This document shows positions 46,681-56,927 of a DNA stretch of 64,000 bases, in pieces; positions within the stretch are counted from its first letter, which is position 1, and the number at the start of each line of letters is the position of its first letter. The notes under the pieces are model-generated. The model was not told where the DNA came from. It saw only the letters and a list, made by a program, of their open reading frames with translations, and did no database searches. Location of the stretch: the NCBI RefSeq assembly GCF_030272615.1, contig NC_081412.1, positions 692,918,083-692,982,082 on the forward strand, read 5' to 3'. The stretch is from Cryptomeria japonica. Taxonomy: Eukaryota; Streptophyta; Pinopsida; Cupressales; Cupressaceae. Made by a program: the position numbers and the translations under genes.

Positions 46681-47855
46681 CAGACAGCCAAATATGTCAT
46701 CATCGCCGACACCCTTTATCGTCATTCCTTTGACCATACCCTCCTTAGGTGTCTGGATTCTGACGAAGCACAAATGGCTTTACACGAGGTTCATGATGGT
46801 ATATGTGGGGGCCATTTCCATGGTTTGAGCTTAGCCAAAAAGTTGATTCGTGCTGGGTATTATTGGCCCACTCTAGAAAAAGATGTTCACGATTTTGTTA
46901 AGAAGTGCTACAAATACCAGATCCATGGAAACTACATTCATGCACCAGCCCAAGAGCTTCATTTTGTCATATCTTCGTGGCCCTTTTCTCAATGGGGATT
47001 GGATCTTATTGGCAAGATTCACCCGACATCTGCAAATGGACACAAGTTTATCATTACAGCCATAGAGTATTTTACAAAATGGATCGAGGCTATCCCCATG
47101 ACCTATATCACTGGTGTGCAAATTTCAGAATTCCTATTGAATTATATCATATGCCGGTTTGGGGTTCCCCTTTCCATAGTCACAGATAATGGTCATTCCT
47201 TCAAGAATAAAGATGTCAAGGAACTCTGTGAAAAGTTTCGTATCCAACACTGTTTCTCCAGTCCATACTATCCACAGGGGAATGGTCAAGCTGAAGCATC
47301 AAATAAAACCATTATCAAGATCCTAAAAAAGGTTGTCAATGACACTGGTCGAGATTGGCATGTACAGTTGAATCCAACACTATGGGCTTATCGCACTTCT
47401 ATCCACACACCTACTGGCACAACACCTTATTCCTTGGTGTATGGTGTCGAAGCCATTTTACCCTTGGAAGTGGAGATTCCTTCCTTGCATGTTTCCTTGC
47501 AACATGTGATTGATGATGAGACACACAGGGTCTCTTGGTTGCATCAACTTGAGATGTTAGATGAGAAACATCAGACAACCTTGACACATTTGCAAGCATA
47601 TCAAAACCGTCTCCATCACTCTTATAATAAGAAGGTCAAAGGGTGACACTTCGAAGTGGGAGATCTGGTTTTAAAGGCAAACCCTAAGAATGCACAATCT
47701 ACTGACATCATCAAAGGTAAGTTTGAACCTAATTGGGTTGGGCCTTTCATAGTGACTGCAGCCTATGGCTCGGGGCATATCAGCTTGCCACTCCAAAAGG
47801 TGAACCTTTGTCTGATCCTATCAACAGCATGCACCTTCGCAAGTACTGGGCATAA
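46681..47855 (+). pseudogene. Element G integrase
   Basis: The zinc-binding N-terminus has HEVHDGICGGHFHG and KKCYKYQIHG; the second Cys of the HHCC set is Tyr here (TAC where TGC is expected, a G-to-A change). The core keeps Asp (WGLDLIGKIHP), Asp (IVTDNGHSF) and Glu (GNGQAEASNK). TGA 47644-47646 precedes the C-terminal domain VGDLVLKANPKN. A one-base deletion near 47775 shifts the last ~27 codons, which otherwise end at TAA 47853-47855. No chromodomain. Confidence 0.93.
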
Positions 47856-47883
47856 TTTTTTGTCAGCCCTTCTTCAAGTATGA

Positions 47884-48075
47884 TCCTGAAAAAATGCAAG
47901 AAAATCAAAAAGCAAAAAAATGCAAAAAAATCAAAAAGAAAAAAAATACAAACAAAAGCAAAAGAGAAAAAGAGCAAAAAAAAAGTAAAGAAAAATGATT
48001 CGCCCTCTAGTGAAAACCTGGCAAACAGGCGCTTTGGGCAAGTACCATGGTGAAAACCTAGCAATCAGGCACCGT
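47884..48075 (+). repeat. Post-pol A-rich tract and duplicated motif in element G
   Basis: AAAAATGCAAAAAAATC-type repeats lead into GTGAAAACCTGGCAAACAGG (about 48011) and a second copy GTGAAAACCTAGCAATCAGG (about 48051). The same motif follows pol in A and B. Confidence 0.85.
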
Positions 48076-48294
48076 GTGTAAGCGAGATCATCGCTCCGTC
48101 ATCTGTCATGACCTCTAGCTATGCTTTCTCTCTAAAGATTTATCATGTCTATCTTTGTCTTGACCCAATGTCTGGATCCAGGCCTATGATTGGTCAACAT
48201 CATTGTCTTGCATACTCCAGTTTCTTGTACATATGTCTTTCAAATGTGCATTGGGCGCATTCCCCTTGTCATGATCAACCACTGGAACTTTTGC

Positions 48295-48520
48295 ATCTAA
48301 AATGTCCTGAAATAATTCATAAAAATTTGAAAAATGTCCTGAAATAATCCAAAAAAAATTGAAAAATGTCCTGAAATAATCCAAAAAAAAAAATTGAAAA
48401 ATGTCCTAAAATAATTCATAAAAATTTGAAAAATGTCCTAAATAATCCAAAAAAAAATTGAAAACATGTCTTGAAAAAATCCCTAAAAAGTCAAATAATG
48501 TCCTGAAAAAAAAATGAACA
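48295..48520 (+). repeat. ~33-bp tandem repeat in element G 3' region
   Basis: Units of the form AATGTCCTGAAATAATCC plus an A-rich spacer and TTGAA start near 48300, 48335, 48366, 48400, 48433 and 48466, six or seven copies in all. Confidence 0.85.
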
Positions 48521-49570
48521 CAAAAAAATTGTAAAAACTCGAAAAACCAAAACAAAACAAAATAAATATCCCTTTTGTGCATAAGACAGATCACTGAGCA
48601 TCCCTCCAACGACACGCAATCAAACACTATGCTTTAATGAAATCACGCATTAATAGATGAATTTTTCACTCAAACCAGACATTCAAACTGATCACAATTG
48701 TCATATCAATCGAACGTCAACATCAATATCATTTGTCCTTGTCCCTACTATCATGGGTCTTATACAGGGTGTGGTATACTCGAAACCAGATTGTGTCCTG
48801 TCTTAGATGGGGTACCGCATGTCCTGAAACTAGACCGCATGATCATCCTATCAGCACTTTCAACTTTTGACAATGAAGATCAAGATGTTTGTTTGACTTG
48901 TTGGAATTTGTGCATCTTATCTTTTTACTAATTTATCTTTGGCTTCGATCATGTTCCTATGTTGCTTGATGATGTCACTAGGTGATTTAGAGTGACCGGG
49001 ATGGTTCATGGTCCCTTTCTTTTTTTTGTTGTGATTGTTGTTTGTTTGCAATGTGTCTGTCTTTTGCAAAAAAGGGTTGCATTTTAGCTTTGGCCTTCAA
49101 TGCCATGATGCTATGCATCCATTTTGCTACATTAAAATAAAGGTTCTCACCTACAAAGTGCATTACTGAAAGCAAGTTTTTCTTCGCCTCTAACTGTCCT
49201 CTATCTCGTTTCTTCTTACTAACATTTCTTCCATCAGTTTGGGCAATCAGTCCGATCTAGTGCTCCGATCTCCAAACTTATGCTGCATCCTACATCCACT
49301 TGGTTAGTACATTTGCATTACATCATGCATTACATCAAGCATTTTATCCATTTCATATTATAAATGCATCAAAAACACATAAAAATTACATCCATACATG
49401 TTCCAGAATGGTACATAAATAGTGCATAAGTCATCCATACATGGAAAATAAACATAAGTCATAACACATTGCATCATATCAATGCATATCATATTATATG
49501 TCACAATAATATCGGAGTACAAAATTGGACTGTCTATCCTAAGTATGGCCCGCAAGCTGACTACATAATG
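48521..49570 (+). other. Element G spacer between pol tail and antisense gene
   Basis: Contains a copy of the CTTATACAGGGTGTGG / GAAACCAGA motif (48755-48800) related to the six-copy array in A. Otherwise there is no supported gene; 49310-49500 is rich in CATTACATC. Confidence 0.5.
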
Positions 49571-51448
49571 TCAAACTACATTTGTCCCTCTCCTAAGGAG
49601 CACGTGCCTCTGTCACTGGGTGCTCCCTCTATCTTCCTCATCCCTGCCATGTCTCACGGATGATGTCCCTCCTGGTCCTAGCTGTGGTGGTCTCATGGGT
49701 CCACTCACCCCCATGTTGCTCAATGACCTCCGAGAGCGTGCCCTACTCTCTATCCTCGATCATGCCCGATATGAAGCTGCTCTTTGCTCTAGTGGGACTG
49801 CACTCTCATATAGTGTCCTCCAATGGTGTATCTCCTCTCCAGTCTCTACCAACATTTGTGCCATCTCCCATGCACTGGCATCCCTAATCGACCCAATATA
49901 CTCAGTGACTCTCTGTTCCTCTCGCTGTGCCTGAGCTATTGCTGCATCTCGAGCTGCTGTAAGTCTGGCTATCTCTTCTTTGAACTGATCCTGCTCTATC
50001 CTCAAGATGGCATTCTATCTCTCTAATGTCGCAATATGATCATGCTGACTCACTATGGTAGCCCTGCACATCTCCATCTCCTCTATCCTAGCTGTCTCCG
50101 GCTCTATGGGTATATCCTGCAATGCCTCCTGCTTGCCTGAATCTGGCTCATCCTCATCCTCATCATCCTCATCCTCATCTCCATCCTTGTCATCCCCCTC
50201 CTCCTCATCACCACCCTCATTCTCCTCATCCTCATCATCTCCCTCCTCCTCTCCTATGAGTGGGAAGTCCTCCTGTCTCCTAGGTACTGGAATGTCCGGA
50301 TCTGTCAATGGCACTGGCCATCGTCGTGCAAACCATCTCTCATACTCCTCTATCATCCCGGCATTCTCCACATCTGATCTCCAATCCCACTATCTCTGCT
50401 ATAGCTATGTGAAGTCAGCATATTCTATGTGTGGCTGAATCATACTCCCCCACTGACTCGTCTCTCTGTGAGATCGGGCAAAGTGTGCAGTCCTCTTAGG
50501 TACATCCTGCCTCTCTCCAAACTATCGTCTGACTCTCTCTGGTAGGTACATCTCAATCACTCTCTGGTGATTCACTAATCGCCCAATCAGGTACCTCTCC
50601 TATCTACAATACGGTAGCTCATCACTATCATCTGACCATCCAAGGCAATCGCGATACGGTCTCCATGTGAACTCTCTCAGTCTGTCTAGCTCATGTCACC
50701 AATACAATATGTATCCAAAAGGACCCTATCTCAGTGCTCCACCATAGTAGTACACATATGGTCGATGCAGTAATACCTATCTCTTTGCAATTGGTCGACA
50801 TATGGCTATGTGCTCAAATGCCCATACCTGTAGCAGTGTGACCCCACAACTCAAAGTCTGCACTCCTTGATATGCTATCTAATGCAGCTGAAAATACAGC
50901 ATAGCCAGTACACATGGTCCCCATGCATACACTATCCCCTCTGTCACCATCCGCTCTAGCACTCTTCCCCATCCAATAGGGAATCCATGTCCTTGTCTAT
51001 CTCCTACTAGTAGACATGCTATCACCACTGCTATCACCACATATCGTTGATCATACTCTGATGCCATGGTCTCCCAATCGATCTCCCTCTCTATGATATC
51101 CAAATCATCTATGTTGCACTCAAATAATCTGCACAACACATCTCTCCCTATCACTGGGTCATACTCTACCATCTCTCCATGAATCAGAATGCAGAGGATA
51201 CGCCATACGTCCTCTAGTGTCACGGGCGCCTCTCCAGTCGCTAGATGGAAAGAGGAGGTCTCTGAATGCCATCGCTTTGCCAATGTGATAAGCAGTCCTG
51301 TGTTTGCCCTAATCTCGGGCATGAATGTGATATAGTATATTCCAAGTCCTGCTAATGTATCTCTGTCCATGTTCCTGAGTCTATGTCGTAACATGAAGCA
51401 ATCTGGTCAGTTCTCTCACGTGATCAATGGATACTGTTGACTCTGCAT
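49571..51448 (-). pseudogene. Element G antisense extra ORF: plant mobile domain (PMD) protein
   Basis: One continuous minus-strand frame runs from ATG 51448 to TGA 49573-49571, about 625 codons, broken by some 14 TAG or TGA codons and no frameshift. The N-terminal 350 residues match the plant mobile domain (aminotransferase-like, MAIN/MAIL family): HRLRNMDRDTLAGLGIYYI, FHLATGEAPVTLEDV, AYQGVQTLSCGVTLLQVWAF. An acidic stretch (EEEGDDEDEENEGGDEEEGD, about 50170-50250) and a coiled-coil-like segment (RIEQDQFKEEIARLTAARDA) follow. PMD proteins act in gene silencing and development in plants, and related genes are carried by some transposons. The role in the element is unknown. Every internal stop is one C-to-T step from CAG or CGA. 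Confidence 0.85.
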
Positions 51449-51604
51449 CACAATTGGGGCATATTTTGTCAGTTTTAGGGTTTGCTCCTACGGGTTGCAT
51501 TTCCTTAGTTCATGTCTAAATCAGGGTGTTTTTCATCTATTCTGACCTATCCTACCCTTATCCCCCCTTTTCGGATCATTTGCATGCTATTTTTGACCTA
51601 AATT

Positions 51605-51745
51605 GAGTTCTCAGGGCACAACTACACCTGTGTTGTGTATCCTACGCCCGTGTCACATATCCTATGCATGTGCCCCCCTACACAAGTGCAGAAGACATTA
51701 CACAAGTGTAGGATTCGCCCTACACAAGTGCAGAAGTCAGTTTCT
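51605..51745. repeat. Direct and inverted copies of the 21-bp minisatellite
   Basis: Units TACACCTGTGTTGTGTATCC and TACGCCCGTGTCACATATCC run in the same sense as the 37690-37815 array. They are followed by inverted units (TACACAAGTGCAGAAG, twice, and ACACAAGTGTAGGA). Read from the antisense gene, this array sits upstream of its start much as the other array sits upstream of gag. Confidence 0.75.
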
Positions 51746-52255
51746 ACCTTTTCTATGGGCCCCGCAATGTCCTGCAAGCCAGTCAAATTCATAAAATTGA
51801 AAACATGGGTTTTTGAGATACATACCGCTACTCCTGTGTCGTCTGGTCATTTGTATGTGCGTACATGTTCTCTGAGGTGATCTACCATTGGAATGTTCAC
51901 CATCTCTCTGCAAGTGTCCTTTTCCAGAGCAACAAATCCTCCTCTTTGGCTAGTGCAAATGAGCCATTTTCACTCTCTTTGTCTCATTTATAGATCTTTG
52001 CATAGATGGACGTGCACTCTCTCCATCTCATGTTGGTCACGGTCTTTTGCACCTTTAATTGCTTGTCCTTCATGCATCTGGTCTCTGATTGTCAGTCTAT
52101 TTGTTCCTATCATGTTCTATCATTCTTATCGATCAATTGGCCTCTTTTCTGGATGTTTCCAGCCAATTCCTCGAGGGGGCATGCATATGTCATTATTATT
52201 GTTTGGGGAATTTTCATTATTGTTCTTTGAAACAACGCTTGAAATTGCATTGTCT
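51746..52255 (+). other. Element G terminal non-coding region
   Basis: Between the minisatellite and the polypurine tract. The 140-codon frame at 51893-52315 runs into the LTR and has no known domain. On the minus strand this is the presumed promoter region of the antisense gene; no TATA box stands out. Confidence 0.45.
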
Positions 52256-52270
52256 CAAAGAGGGGCAAAA
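52256..52270 (+). other. Polypurine tract of element G
   Basis: AAAGAGGGGCAAAA directly before the 3' LTR start TGTAGACG; the same core as in elements A and B. Confidence 0.9.
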
Positions 52271-53756
52271 TGTAGACGTCTAAAAATGGTCAATGCTTGC
52301 AGAATCATACTTTAACATTTGCGCATTGCCTTATTTTAGGGTTTTTGCATCACATTAACATTTCTCCTATGATTCACACTTGGTCTTTATCATTTGTGAG
52401 CATCGAGTCCTTCTTCTACATTCTTCATTTATCTCGCTTTCGAATTTGGTCTTGTCGATAACAATATCAATCATGATTTTGGTGTATCTTATCCTGTCGC
52501 ATCTATGTGCATATTCATTTGCCATCATTTTGGACATCGTCAATCCTAATTAGGGTTTTGTCCTCTTATCAATCTTGTCATCATGTGATCGATAATTGTC
52601 AACGATTCTTGTCTTTTGATCAATTTGTCATCAATCTTGTCGTCTTGTGATCTATTTTGTCATTGATCTTTGTCCTTGTCAATTTTGTCATTTTTGCGAT
52701 CAATTTGTCATCAATCGTCGTCTTTCTCAATTGTGTCAATTTGGATCAATTAGTCATTGTTCCTCGTCAATTGGCACATTTATTAATCAAATCATTTATC
52801 AAGTTAGAATCATGATCAAATCGAATCGATATCGATTATCCTTTATCAAGACCTAATTGTCATCCTTGCATTTCTAATTCATCTTTTAGGGTTTCATGAT
52901 TTTATTCATTTAACTCTGTTTGTCATTTCTCCCTCTAGGTTAAATAATTTATTTATTTATCCTAGGTCTTCATGTCACAATTAAATTTTTAATTTAATTG
53001 GCTAACTAATTATTCTTCTTTTTGTGAATTAATTAATAAATGACAAATTATTAATTGATTTACCTAATTTCTCCTAATTCCTAATTTCGTCATTTTCTAA
53101 TTTCCTAATTCCTATTTTCAATTTTTTCTAATTTTCCTAATTTCTAATTCAATTTCCTCCTATTTTTCTCCTAATTTCACGGGAATGACATTTCAATTTG
53201 TCATAATTTGTCATAATTGACGATCAATCAATTTTTGACATAGAAATTTGTCATAATTTTGTCATAAATTATCAATCAATCAATTTTGCATAGAAAGTGC
53301 AAATTTGTCATAAATTTGTCATAATTGACATTCTTGATTTGCAATTTCCATTTGAATATCTTCATGCTAATTTGATCATCTCTCCAATTTGTCTATAAAT
53401 TGGATGATTTTCTTCAATCCCAACTAATCACATTATTGAACGAATCACTTTGTTGAATCAATCACGCTTCGAGTATTCTTGAGCAATCATCTTGTCTACT
53501 TGCTTTCATATGATGATCATGCACTAGTAGGTGAGACCCACAACAAAGCTATTTGAAGGAGAAAGAAGGACAATGGAGCCACATGAAGGAGACATTCAAA
53601 TCTGCACTTGGTTTGCTTAATTTTCAAATCTTGAATGTTTTGTTTTCATGTCTTTATTGAGTGTGTTAGGATTGATCATTGCATTTGACCTTTTGTGATT
53701 GAGCTAGATTACTAATATTGATATTTACTTTGATGATTTCCGATTTCCTAGCTACA
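52271..53756 (+). repeat. 3' LTR of element G
   Basis: 1486 bp, colinear with 36088-37583. By eye there are a few percent differences, densest in the first 250 bp and nearly all transitions. TATA box near 53394. TSD CTTTG follows. Confidence 0.95.
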
Positions 53757-53761
53757 CTTTG

Positions 53762-54515
53762 AATACTAACATATACAACTACTTGGTGCCAAACATGAGT
53801 AATAACTAGTTTCAAAGGTATATAACAAAATAATAATAAGAAATCTTTTAAAAATATCTAAATACCCTCTTTATGTAATTTCAATGCCCCTTACTAGGTT
53901 TAAACATTAACCTACTAAAAAATCCCACTACTTGGAAAATATCTAGCCTAATGCATACCATTACATACACCAAGTTACGAAAAGCACTAGTTAAGGTTAC
54001 ATGTTAGACATATCCTTAAATTCATCATCCATGTAAGACATATAAAAATCAATCTTAACATCAATGGGAAAATAAATACCTACATGCTTATAGTCATCTA
54101 GATTAAACCACTAGACAAAATGATATCAACATACTTACTCTAATGTAGCCAAATATTTTTATCTACCTAGTCCCTATTGATCTCTAAACCAATACTATAT
54201 TTTACAGCCTCCAAATATAGCATATCAAATGTAACAAAAAACAAATCCCTAATCATCAAATTGTTGTTACTAATAAACAAGATGTCATCCACACACAAGA
54301 CTTGATGACTAGAGTATGATCATTTATAAATGTAATAAAAACATAGTAATATTTGATGCAAGACCAAATAAGGTTACTTTGTTGGATATTGCTCAATAAG
54401 AAAATCTTATAAATTTTATAACATGAGATTGCAAAGGATTGTTGAACCAAAAAAGTTAAAGTGGATGAAGTTTCACATCATGGTTAGCATTAGACAATGA
54501 TTCCATTGAATCAAG
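53762..54515 (-). pseudogene. Probable copia RT remnant
   Basis: On the minus strand around 54250-54310 the residues CVDDILFISNNNLMIRD resemble the catalytic (Y/C)VDD box of Ty1/copia RT. The rest is too decayed to align by eye. Orientation is opposite to the copia fragment that follows at 54516. Confidence 0.5.
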
Positions 54516-54862
54516 ACCAACAAATGAAGAAGTAGCTAAAGAAGAACCAACAAGGAAAGACACAAAAATGCCTACAAGGTATGTGCAAAGAGAGAATTCT
54601 AAAAAATAGATTATTGGAGAAGGATGTCGGGGTCCTAACTAGGAGAAAGGTAGAAAAGACTTTACAAATAGAAAAATTCCCCTTGTTATCCATGATTGAA
54701 CTTAAGATTTTTCAAAATCTAGTAAGGATGAAAGTTGGGTTGAAGCCATGCAAGAGGAACTGAAATAAGTAGAAGGGATTGATTTTAAAGAAAGTTTTGT
54801 TCGTGTGGTAAGGTTAGAAGCAATTAAAACATTTCTAGCATTTTTAGTCCACAAGAACTTCA
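54516..54862 (+). pseudogene. Copia element E: integrase-RT linker and RT start
   Basis: Decayed copia pol with segments MPTRYVQRENSKK, the GVLTRRKVEKT-like linker, and SWVEAMQEELK, corresponding to [14 protein letters not shown] in element F. Several stops. Interrupted by the solo LTR at 54863; reading continues at 55925. Confidence 0.78.
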
Positions 54863-55924
54863 TGTTAGGTCCCGGAGACAACTGAGAGTTGGGGGGGTGA
54901 ATTAGTTGTCTAATAAATTCAACCAAAAATAACTTAACCAAAACTTAATGCTTAATACCGGTAAACCAAACTTTATGCTAGTAGACAATCTTAACAGTTA
55001 ATTGCAATATTGGTAAAGATTAATGCATGAAATAGAAAGACAACAACATCCACAACACATAACACCAATGTTTGTATGTGGAAACCCTGTAAGGGGAAAA
55101 ACCACGGTGGGAAGCCTTACCCATAATCAAATGATACTATTGTAGATAGTAGGTGTTTACAATATGGATTTTGCACATGCAGAAAGGCCAACTGCCTAGA
55201 GCTCACTGCTCAATCACAAAATGAGAGTCACACTGATTACAATTGGATGGTTAAATCCAATAATAATGTACTACACAAAACTGCATCTTCATACGCTGGA
55301 TTCAGTACCAATGTAGTTCTGATTGCCTTCACAAAACCCTCCTTCAACCTTGAAATGATGTTTGTGTGTATAGCTCTGCTTATTTTCACATATACTCTAT
55401 TACAAATTCTTCTTCCCAATCACATATTGTTCTTACAAATAAGATCTTACATATATACCATAACCTAAGACCAATTGAATAGGTCGGCTCACTAAAAGAT
55501 ATTACAATAAAATCAATTACAAACAAATCAATATCTGATGCATGATGTCGACTCAATGCATTTACAATAATAATAAATCATCTTCATAACATGTCTTACT
55601 GATCTGGAATAGATAAGTCTGCCGATGCTTATCCTGGACCTATTTGCCGGTAACAGCAAATAGGCAAACCCAAATAAACAATAACCAAATCGCCAAAACA
55701 AAGTGATAGAATAATGTCTTCGACATAACCAAGTACTTTTCAAGTCTTTCCAAGTGTTGGTGAACAATATAATTTGCCGGTGAACCAAATACCAGTGTCT
55801 TGCATAAGTCTTTGTCTTGTCGGGGAACATAACCAAAATCTCCAAGTATTGATAAGTGCTGATAAGTAATGATAGGTGTTGACATCAATGACAAAACCAT
55901 ATCAACCTATCCAAAATACCAACA
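54863..55924 (-). mobile_element. Solo LTR (copia-type family 1) inside copia RT
   Basis: A 1062-bp LTR on the minus strand is flanked by identical CTTCA (54858-54862 and 55925-55929). Read on the minus strand it starts TGTTGGTATTTTGG and has TATATATGTAAGATCTTA, the CCCACCGTGGTTTTTCCCCT block and the TTCACCCCCCCAACTCTCAG end block. It is homologous to 159-1213. No internal region. Confidence 0.93.
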
Positions 55925-56105
55925 CTTCAAATTTTATCAGAAGTATGTCAAGTTTGTATTCCTAAATGGGAATCTTGAGGAAGTAGTGTACATTGAAAAA
56001 CCAAAAGGACTTCAATCAAAAAAAAGATTATGATTTTGTGTGCAAACTAAAGAAGGCAATATATGGACTAAAATAGGCCCCTAGAGCTTGGTATGCTAGA
56101 TTGGA
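55925..56105 (+). pseudogene. Copia element E: RT middle part
   Basis: Continues the RT interrupted at 54862: KFVFLNGNLEEVVYIEKPKG, KLKKAIYGLK and APRAWYARLD, with a TAG between the last two where Gln is usual. The YVDD region is absent; the fragment ends at about 56105. Confidence 0.85.
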
Positions 56106-56927
56106 TTTTGTAAGGTAGGGAGAATGGGATTCACTAGCCTCAACATGCAAACTAGGAATCAAACCCAATCCCACAAACTACACTAGAGAACAACTAATAT
56201 TCCCAGCTAAAAACTCTTGGGAGAGTTAGGTACTTGACAATTTTGATTGTTCTCTTTTGTTGATTTGATTTGATTGGAAATGATGGGTGCAAAGAATTAG
56301 GGCTAATGGGTGCAACATTGACAATAAAAACCATAAACTAACAAATGCAGAAATGATAATCAGACAACAAACTCATATGTAGGAAGGGGGTGCAAAGAGG
56401 AACCTATCATAGAAATATGAGTTGAAAATGGGTGGAGATTGTTGCTAGGAGACATAATCCTAATAGTTTTCTAGGTGTTGAATAATGGTCAAATTGAACT
56501 TCAGAGCTTCCAACCTTTTGTTTGGTCAAATTTCAAGTTGAACCACCTAGATTATGGCACTAGGTTCCCTAGTCTTGGTAGACAAGGGCACTAGTTGTCA
56601 TAGTCCTTCTATTTTCTAATTAACTAGGTCTCACTAGTCCTGTCTATGTTTGTATTGTGCTCTTATGTAGTCTATCTGAGCCAAAAACCTATTTCTGAGC
56701 TTGGGATTGCACACAAGCGGATAAATATGATGTTTGGTCTATATATAGTCTTTTTTTAGTCAAACCCTAGGTTGGAATTAACCCTACAACAATAATGAAT
56801 AGGAAATAGAAATATAAAATGGAATACTTGAATAAGAATGCTTAATTGAAATAATTATACCTTCAATTGATGGTGCAATGCTCTTAGGATAAGTCCTCCA
56901 TGTGTTCATGCAATAACATGATAAATT
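56106..56927. other. Unassigned spacer
   Basis: About 820 bp without recognisable protein or LTR features. The bases AAATT before 56928 would be the left target duplication of element H; its partner lies outside the window. Confidence 0.45.

Larger units (their letters stand above)
36088..53756 (+). mobile_element. Element G: complete Tat-lineage Ty3/gypsy retrotransposon with antisense PMD gene
   Basis: A 17,669-bp element with both LTRs (36088-37583 and 52271-53756), a primer-site candidate, a polypurine tract and perfect TSD CTTTG. The order is a 2-kb leader, gag, aspartic protease, G-patch, RT, gypsy RNase H, a second archaeal-type RNase H, integrase without chromodomain, A-rich tail, antisense PMD frame, then 3' LTR. 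The dual RNase H and the extra antisense gene after pol are recognised traits of the plant Tat lineage (Ogre/Retand relatives). About 16 premature stops and four frameshifts make gag-pol non-functional. The LTR copies differ by a few percent, mostly transitions. Confidence 0.95.

Noticed and set aside
50055-50438. Ser/Pro-rich 127-codon plus-strand frame
   Set aside because: It is the reverse-strand shadow of the Asp/Glu-rich part of the antisense PMD gene.
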